64,000 nucleotides of DNA. Origin: Thermocatellispora tengchongensis (GTDB taxonomy: Bacteria > Actinomycetota > Actinomycetes > Streptosporangiales > Streptosporangiaceae). Of the stretch, positions 58,834-64,000 are shown piece by piece. Where the stretch lies: assembly GCF_014202315.1 (NCBI RefSeq), contig NZ_JACHGN010000006.1:1-64000 (forward strand). Direction: 5' to 3'. Numbering within the stretch: the first letter of the stretch is position 1; every line of letters begins with the position of its first letter. Below the pieces are notes generated by a model. The model was not told the origin of the DNA. It saw only the letters and a program-made list of their open reading frames with translations, and made no database searches. A program made the translations under genes and the position numbers.

Positions 58834-60150
58834 ATGGGCGGGTCCCGCGGGGCGTGGGCGGTGGTGCTCGTGGTGGTCCTGGCCTGCGTGCCGGGCGGGT
58901 GGGAGGTTTCCGGCGGCGCGGTCACCGTCACCCCCGCCGACGTGGCGTCGGCCGTGCTCGTCGCGGTGGCCCTCGCCCGCCTGGCGGCCGGGGGCCGGCG
59001 GCTGCCGCGGGCGGCCCTGCTGCTCCTGCCGCTCGTGGCCGCCGCCACCGCGGCCACCTGGGCCGCGCCCGACCCGCTCGCGGCCCTGCCCGGCCTGCTG
59101 CGCTTCACGCAGGTGTTCGTGCTGGTGCCGCTCGCCGTGGTCGTACTGCTGCCGGAGCGGCGCGACGTACGGCCGGTGGCGGGGGCCGTCGTGGCGGCGG
59201 CGCTGGTCCAGGGGGCGATCGGCTGCGTGCAGGCGGCCTCGGGAAGCGGCGCCTCCTACGCCGGCGAGCATGTGCGGGCCGTGGGCACCTTCGGCGCCGG
59301 AGACGTCATGGCCATGGCCACGCTGGTCAGCTACGGCCTGGTCATCGCGCTGGCCGTGGGGCTGACCGCCCGCGGCCTCGCACGCGCCGCGGCCCTGGTC
59401 ACGGCGGCCGTACTGGCCGTCCCGCTGGCGCTGTCGCTGAGCCGCGGGGCGTGGCTGGCCATGCTGTGCGCGGCGGCGGCCATGCTCGCCGGGCGGGCCG
59501 CCATCAGCCGACGGCGCGGCGCGGCACCGGCCGTCGCGTCGCTGCTGGCGGGCGCGTGCGGGCTGGTGGTCCTCACCGGCGCCTCCGGAGCGGCGGCCCG
59601 GCCGGCCGAGCCGGAGGCGGACGTGATCGCGGCGCGGCTGTCCTCGATCACCTCCTCGTTCTCCCAGCCCGACAGGTCCGTCGGCGACCGCTACAGCCTG
59701 TGGCAGACCGCCCTGAACATGTGGCGGGACCGGCCGCTGCTGGGCGCCGGCCCCAAGGGCTTCGCCGCCGGCCGCGACGCGTACGCGCCGCTGGATCTGT
59801 CCTCGGGCAGCGACACCGACGACCCCGTCAGCGGCTACCGCCGTCAGCCGCTGCTGTCGCCGCACAACATGTACCTGCTGGTCCTCAGCGAGCAGGGAGT
59901 GCTCGGCCTCGCCGCGTTCGCCCTGCTGCTCGCCGGCCTGGCGGTGTGGTCGCTGCGCCGCCTGGCCCGCGCCCGCCGCCCATCGGGCCGCGCCGCCGGC
60001 CTGGCCGCCGTGGGCGTGCTGGCCTGGCAGATCGCCGACTTCGCCTACGCCGACGTCGGCGGAGCGGTGTCCCTGGTCATGTCCGTGATGCTGGGCCTGA
60101 CGCTGTGGTGGGCCACCGGCGCGGCGGCGGAACGGGGGCCGGGGCGATGA
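58834..60150 (+). CDS. O-antigen ligase/Wzy-type polymerase
   Basis: A 438-residue membrane protein with about 11-12 helices and the large extracytoplasmic loop characteristic of WaaL/Wzy proteins (from SSFSQPDRSVGDRYSLWQ to LLSPHNMYLLVLSEQG). In it, GDRYSLWQTALNMW and HNMYL are the conserved patches. It should polymerise lipid-linked repeat units outside the membrane. It starts two bases after the preceding stop, and its own stop overlaps the flippase start (ATGA). Confidence 0.85.
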   Translation: MGGSRGAWAVVLVVVLACVPGGWEVSGGAVTVTPADVASAVLVAVALARLAAGGRRLPRAALLLLPLVAAATAATWAAPDPLAALPGLLRFTQVFVLVPLAVVVLLPERRDVRPVAGAVVAAALVQGAIGCVQAASGSGASYAGEHVRAVGTFGAGDVMAMATLVSYGLVIALAVGLTARGLARAAALVTAAVLAVPLALSLSRGAWLAMLCAAAAMLAGRAAISRRRGAAPAVASLLAGACGLVVLTGASGAAARPAEPEADVIAARLSSITSSFSQPDRSVGDRYSLWQTALNMWRDRPLLGAGPKGFAAGRDAYAPLDLSSGSDTDDPVSGYRRQPLLSPHNMYLLVLSEQGVLGLAAFALLLAGLAVWSLRRLARARRPSGRAAGLAAVGVLAWQIADFAYADVGGAVSLVMSVMLGLTLWWATGAAAERGPGR

Positions 60151-61667
60151 CGTCCGCGACGCCCCGCGCCGGGCACTACGCCCGCGCCGCGGCCCTGACC
60201 GGCGCGCTGACCGTGCTCGGCTCCCTGCTGGGGTTCGGCCGCGACCTGCTGCTCGCCGCGACGTTCGGCGCCGACACCCGCACCGACGCCTTCCTCGTCG
60301 CCTGGATGGTCCCCGAGACGGCCGCGCCGCTGCTCATCGAGGGGGCGATGGCCTTCGTGCTGATCCCCCTGTTCACCCGCTCGGCCGCGAACGGGCAGGA
60401 CCTGCGCCCGGCCGTGACCGCGACCCTGCCCCCGATCGCCCTGCTGCTGGCGGGCGCCGCCGCGCTCACCGCCCTGGCCGCGCCCTGGCTGGTGCACCTG
60501 CTCGCGCCGGGGATCGCCGACCCGGACCTCGCGGCGCGGTGCATGCGGCTCACCGCGCCCACCATCCTGGCCTTCGGGCTGGCCGGCTACGCCAGCGCCG
60601 CCCTGCGCTCGCGCGAGCGGTTCGCCGCCCCGGCCGCCATCTACGCCGTCTACAACATCGGCATCATCGCCTGCACCCTGACCGGGCACGACCGGCTCGG
60701 CGTGCTCGCGGCGGCGCTGGGGGTGATGATCGGCGGGCTGGCGATGGTGGCGGCGCAGGCGCCCGCGTTCGCGCGGCACGTCGGCCTCCCGGGCGGCGTG
60801 CGCCCGGTGGCCGTGGCGCTGCCCCTGGCCGCGTTCGCGCCCGTGGCCGTGTACACCCTGCTGCGCCAGGGCCAGGTGGTCATCGAGCGGCTGTTCGGCT
60901 CGACGCTGGGGGAGGGGGCCATCTCCCACCTCAACTACGCGCAGAAAATCGCGCAGTTGCCGATGGTGCTCTCGCTGGCCCTGGCCACCGTGACGTTCCC
61001 GCGCCTGGCCCGGCACATCGCCGCGCGCGACGCGCCGGCGGCGGCGCGGCGGCTGGCCGGCGACCTGACCGCGGCGGCGGTGATCGTGCTGCCCGCGACC
61101 GCGGCGCTGGTGGTCTTCGCGCCCGAGATCGTCGCCGTGCTGCTCCAGCACGGCGCCTTCACCGGCGCCGACACGGCCGCCACCGCGCACGTCATGCGCC
61201 TGTACAGCCTCGGCCTGCTCGGGCAGGCCGTCGTCGGCGTCGCCTGCCGGGCCTACTTCTGCGGGACCCGGCCGAGCCGGTTCCCCATCACGGCCATGGC
61301 CGCCGGCCTGGCCGCCACCGCGGTCCTGGCGGCCCTCGCCGTACGCCCGTGGGGGGCGGGCGGCATCGCGCTGGCCAACGCGGCCGGGATCACCCTGACC
61401 GCGGTGATCCTGCTGCGCGGCCTGCGCGCCGGGCGGGCGGCCGGCGTCGCCGCCCCGGCCGTGGGGCCGCTGGCCGCGCGCTTCCTCGCCGCCGCGGTGG
61501 CGGCAGCGGCGGCCGGGTGGCTGGCCCGAACCGTTTGCAACGGACTGAGCCCCGCCGCCGTCCTGGTGGTGGGCCTGCCCGCGGCGGCGCTCGCGTTCGC
61601 CGCGGTGATGATCACACGATACGAGGAGCTGATCCGGATGATCGATCCGCGCGAGGGCGGGCGATGA
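60147..61667 (+). CDS. MurJ/MVF-family lipid-linked oligosaccharide flippase
   Basis: A 506-residue MOP-superfamily protein with about 14 helices. The N-terminal TVLGSLLGFGRDLLLAATFGA and the FVLIPLFTR and NYAQKIAQLP segments are those of MurJ. Location within an exopolysaccharide operon suggests it flips the polysaccharide repeat unit and is not the essential lipid II flippase, which actinobacteria usually encode near the chromosome origin. The start and stop both overlap neighbouring genes by four bases. Confidence 0.88.
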   Translation: MTSATPRAGHYARAAALTGALTVLGSLLGFGRDLLLAATFGADTRTDAFLVAWMVPETAAPLLIEGAMAFVLIPLFTRSAANGQDLRPAVTATLPPIALLLAGAAALTALAAPWLVHLLAPGIADPDLAARCMRLTAPTILAFGLAGYASAALRSRERFAAPAAIYAVYNIGIIACTLTGHDRLGVLAAALGVMIGGLAMVAAQAPAFARHVGLPGGVRPVAVALPLAAFAPVAVYTLLRQGQVVIERLFGSTLGEGAISHLNYAQKIAQLPMVLSLALATVTFPRLARHIAARDAPAAARRLAGDLTAAAVIVLPATAALVVFAPEIVAVLLQHGAFTGADTAATAHVMRLYSLGLLGQAVVGVACRAYFCGTRPSRFPITAMAAGLAATAVLAALAVRPWGAGGIALANAAGITLTAVILLRGLRAGRAAGVAAPAVGPLAARFLAAAVAAAAAGWLARTVCNGLSPAAVLVVGLPAAALAFAAVMITRYEELIRMIDPREGGR

Positions 61668-62377
61668 GGCCGGCCACCGCGCCGTTGGTGCTGATGTACC
61701 ACTCGGTCGACTCCTGCGCCGCCGACCCGCTGCGCGTCACCGTCTCGCCGCGCCGGTTCGCCCGCCAGATGCGCTGGCTGGCGGCCCAGGGGTGGCGCGG
61801 GGTGTCCGTCCGCGAGCTGCACGCCGCCCACGCGGCCGGCGAGGCGCGCGGCCTGGTGGGCCTCACCTTCGACGACGGCTACGCCGACTTCGTCTCCCGG
61901 GCGCTGCCCGTGCTGCTCGCCCACGGGTTCACCGCCACCGTCTACGTGGTGGCCGGGCGGCTGGGCGGCCACAACGCCTGGGACCCTGGCGGGCCGCGCA
62001 AGGCCCTGCTCGACGCCCGGCAGGTGCGGCAGGTCGCCGCGGCCGGCATGGAGATCGGCTCGCACACGCTGGGCCACGTCTCGCTGCCCGGCCTCGACGC
62101 CGCCGCGCTCGGCCACGAGCTGACCCGCAGCCGCGAGGTCCTGGGCGAGCTGATCGGCACGCAGGTCACCGGGTTCGCCTACCCCTACGGCCACGCGGGC
62201 CCCCGCGAGGTGGCGGCGGTGCGGGCCGCGGGATACTCCCACGCCTGCGCGATCCGGCCGTCCGCGCCCGGCGGCTGGCACGCCCTGCCGCGCACCTACG
62301 TCGGCGAGCGCGACGGGCCGGCGCGGCTGCTGGCCAAGCACGTCCGGCACCGGCTGCGGTGGAGGGGGCCGTGGTGA
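61664..62377 (+). CDS. Polysaccharide deacetylase (NodB domain)
   Basis: A 237-residue NodB-type enzyme. Motif 1 LTFDDGYAD has the catalytic base and metal aspartates, motif 2 GSHTLGH has the metal histidines, and AYPYGH is motif 3. There is no signal peptide, so it may act in the cytoplasm or at the membrane on sugar intermediates such as N-acetylated residues of the repeat unit. It overlaps the flippase gene by four bases. Confidence 0.9.
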   Translation: MRPATAPLVLMYHSVDSCAADPLRVTVSPRRFARQMRWLAAQGWRGVSVRELHAAHAAGEARGLVGLTFDDGYADFVSRALPVLLAHGFTATVYVVAGRLGGHNAWDPGGPRKALLDARQVRQVAAAGMEIGSHTLGHVSLPGLDAAALGHELTRSREVLGELIGTQVTGFAYPYGHAGPREVAAVRAAGYSHACAIRPSAPGGWHALPRTYVGERDGPARLLAKHVRHRLRWRGPW

Positions 62378-63501
62378 GAGTCCTGCACGTGATCACCGGG
62401 CTGGCCGCGGGCGGCGCCGAGCAGCAGTTGCGCACCCTGCTGCCGCACCTGGGCGCGCGCTGCGAGGTCGCCACGCTGACCAACCCCGGCCTGATGGCCG
62501 AGGCGCTGGCGGCCGGCGGGGTCGCCGTCCACCACCTCGGCATGCGCGGCAACCGCGACCTGCGCGCCCTGGGGCGGCTGGCCGCGCTGATGCGGCGCGG
62601 CCGGTACGACGTGGTGCACACCCACCTGTACCGCGCCTGCCTGTACGGCCGGCTCGCGGCGCGCCTCGCGGGCGTGCCGGCCATCGTCGCCACCGAGCAC
62701 TCCATCGGTGACGACCGCCTCGAAGGGCGGGCGATCACCGCCCTGGTGCGGCGGGCCTACCTCGCCGGCGAGGCGCTCGGCCAGATGACCGTCGCCGTGT
62801 CGCCGGCCGTGGCCGAGCGGCTGGCCCGGTGGGGCGTGCCGCGCCACCGCGTCGAGGTGATCCCCAACGGCATCGACGCCGGCGCCTTCGCCTACGACCC
62901 CGAGCTGCGCTGGCGGGCGCGCACCCGCCTCGGCCTGCCGGTCGACGCGCCCGTCGTGGGCGGGGTCGGCCGGCTGGAGCCGGGCAAGCGCTTCGACGTC
63001 CTGATCGACGCCATGCGGCACCTGGAGGGGGCGTACCTGCTACTGGCGGGCGCGGGCGGGCAGCGCGCGGCGCTGGCGCGCCAGGCCGCCGAATGCGGCG
63101 TCGCCCGCCGGGTGATCTTCACGGGCGAGGCCGCGGACGTGCGCCCCCTGCTGTGCGCGATGGACGTCCTGGCCGCGCCCTCGCGGGAGGAGACCTTCGG
63201 CCTGGCCGTGCTGGAGGCGCTGGCGGCCGGGCTGCCCGTCCTGTACGGCGCGTGCCCCGCACTCGACGATCTCCCCGCCGATGCGGCCCCGGGGGCGACG
63301 CGGCTGCCCGGCACGCCCGGCGACATGACGCAGGCGCTGCGGATGCTCCTGGCGCACGGCCCGCCGCCCCGGCTCGCGCCGCCGCCCGCCGTACTGCACT
63401 ACGACGTACGCCGCCAGGCCGAGCTGGTCGATGCCCTCTACGAGCGCCTGCTGCGCCGCCACGGCGGCACGAGGAAGGAGACGCGATGCGCGCACGCCTG
63501 A
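62374..63501 (+). CDS. GT4-family glycosyltransferase
   Basis: A 375-residue GT-B retaining glycosyltransferase. The N-terminal ITGLAAGGAEQQLRTLLPHL is the acceptor-side glycine loop. The C-terminal half has IPNGID, GRLEPGKRFD and the donor-binding E-x7-E motif in PSREETFGLAVLEALAAG. It adds a sugar to the lipid-linked repeat unit. GTG at 62374 overlaps the deacetylase stop (GTGA) and is preceded by GGAGGGGG; a GTG three bases earlier is possible. Confidence 0.92.
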   Translation: MRVLHVITGLAAGGAEQQLRTLLPHLGARCEVATLTNPGLMAEALAAGGVAVHHLGMRGNRDLRALGRLAALMRRGRYDVVHTHLYRACLYGRLAARLAGVPAIVATEHSIGDDRLEGRAITALVRRAYLAGEALGQMTVAVSPAVAERLARWGVPRHRVEVIPNGIDAGAFAYDPELRWRARTRLGLPVDAPVVGGVGRLEPGKRFDVLIDAMRHLEGAYLLLAGAGGQRAALARQAAECGVARRVIFTGEAADVRPLLCAMDVLAAPSREETFGLAVLEALAAGLPVLYGACPALDDLPADAAPGATRLPGTPGDMTQALRMLLAHGPPPRLAPPPAVLHYDVRRQAELVDALYERLLRRHGGTRKETRCAHA

Positions 63502-64000
63502 CCGACCGGAGGCTCTGGGCCGCCGCCGCCCTGGTTCTCGGCGCCGCGGCCGGAGCGGTGTTCTGGCTGCTCGCCCCGCCCGGATACACGAGCGAGGCGT
63601 ACGTCGCCGTGGTGGCCGAGGGCGGCGACGACGGCGCCCGCGCGGTGCACTTCGCCCAGGCGTACGCGCGGATCGCCGCCAAACCCGCCATCGTGGCCGC
63701 CGGCGGCGACCCCTTCCTCGCCAATGAGGACCTGCTCCGCCGCACGGTGCAGGCGTCGGCGTCGCCGGACGCGCCCCTGGTGCGCATCGGCGCCTCCGCC
63801 GGCGACGCGGCGCTGGCGGCCCGGCGGGCCAACCTGGTCGCCGACGCGCTCGTCGCGTACGCCAACCGGCGGTCCGCCGACACCCGCATCCGGCTGTCGG
63901 TCTTCGCCCGCGCCCTCCCGCCCCGCTCACCCGCGTCGCCGAGCCCGCTCCCGCACGCCGGGATCGGGGCCGCCGCCGCGCTGCTGATCTGTGGGATCGT
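63486..64000 (+). CDS. Wzz/YveK-like chain-length protein (partial)
   Basis: The first 171 codons are visible before the right edge. A basic head precedes TM1 (LWAAAALVLGAAAGAVFWLL), and an extracytoplasmic domain with PPGYTSEAYVAVVAE follows, then a second helix (GIGAAAALLICGI) at the edge. This is the layout of the Wzz/YveK chain-length and kinase-adaptor proteins. A tyrosine-kinase domain may follow outside the window. The ATG at 63486 overlaps the preceding gene by 16 bases and has AAGGAG upstream. Confidence 0.82.
   Translation, partial: MRARLTDRRLWAAAALVLGAAAGAVFWLLAPPGYTSEAYVAVVAEGGDDGARAVHFAQAYARIAAKPAIVAAGGDPFLANEDLLRRTVQASASPDAPLVRIGASAGDAALAARRANLVADALVAYANRRSADTRIRLSVFARALPPRSPASPSPLPHAGIGAAAALLICGI

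Noticed and set aside
57466-60150. Single 894-codon plus-strand frame spanning two exopolysaccharide genes
   Set aside because: Only the part after 58834 is protein-like (the Wzy-type polymerase). The earlier part is an alternative frame of the sugar-phosphate transferase gene.
1-64000. Prophage, integrative element or insertion sequence
   Set aside because: No integrase, transposase, capsid, relaxase, tRNA end or terminal repeats were seen. Base composition is uniform except before the exopolysaccharide operon.

Overview
The window is very GC-rich DNA (roughly three quarters G+C, strong G/C third-position bias) from an actinomycete. The gene content suggests Streptosporangiales-like soil bacteria (Actinomadura, Nonomuraea and relatives); the genus cannot be fixed from the sequence alone. 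I see about 56 intact or partial genes, four broken ones, no tRNA or rRNA gene, no transposase, no phage gene and no CRISPR array.

Left part (1-12 kb): a SigB/SigF-type sigma factor running off the left edge, a secreted GH39-like glycosidase, a Rieske protein with an 11-bp repeat array at its ribosome-binding site, a TetR regulator, a DsrE-like protein, an MFS carrier, an XRE regulator divergent from an orphan histidine kinase, and a DUF1206 membrane protein. A decayed siderophore-uptake locus follows (8.6-10.5 kb): an AraC gene without its sensor half, and a FecCD permease joined in frame to an ABC ATPase that has lost Walker A and carries a frameshift. Two secreted proteins of unknown function come next.

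Acyl-CoA block (12-19.5 kb): a GntR regulator, a double-hotdog MaoC hydratase and, divergent from it, a class III CoA-transferase-fold enzyme that looks like 2-methylfumaryl-CoA isomerase (Mct). Mct plus a Meh-like hydratase would convert mesaconyl-C1-CoA to citramalyl-CoA. Beside them are a TetR regulator and a propionyl-CoA carboxylase operon (pccB-pccA), separated by a dyad operator and ended by a strong hairpin.

Glycoside block (20-31 kb): a LacI-controlled operon of sugar-binding protein, two permeases and a GH78 alpha-L-rhamnosidase, without its own ATPase. An AraC regulator divergent from a secreted GH3 enzyme follows, then a 3-hydroxyisobutyrate-dehydrogenase-like enzyme and an SDR that has no canonical start codon.

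Middle (32-50 kb): AraC regulators, a fused SecDF paralogue with a small secreted partner, a DksA/TraR zinc-finger protein, a PucR regulator with an FAD amine or D-amino-acid oxidoreductase, an FMN reductase/AraC pair, a second orphan histidine kinase, LysR, several small secreted or membrane proteins, an ATPase/kinase, a methyltransferase with a Zur-like box, and an MFS carrier.

Right part (50-64 kb): a cytosolic GH3 glycosidase next to a quercetinase-like cupin, an esterase, an unannotated 30-codon ORF and an FAD aromatic hydroxylase, with an IclR regulator. This looks like a plant-phenolic (possibly flavonoid) glycoside catabolic unit. After a 1.2-kb gene-free stretch holding a 281-bp array of 14-bp repeats, a tightly coupled exopolysaccharide operon begins (sugar-phosphate transferase, Wzy-like polymerase, MurJ-type flippase, NodB deacetylase, GT4 glycosyltransferase, Wzz-like protein) and leaves the window.
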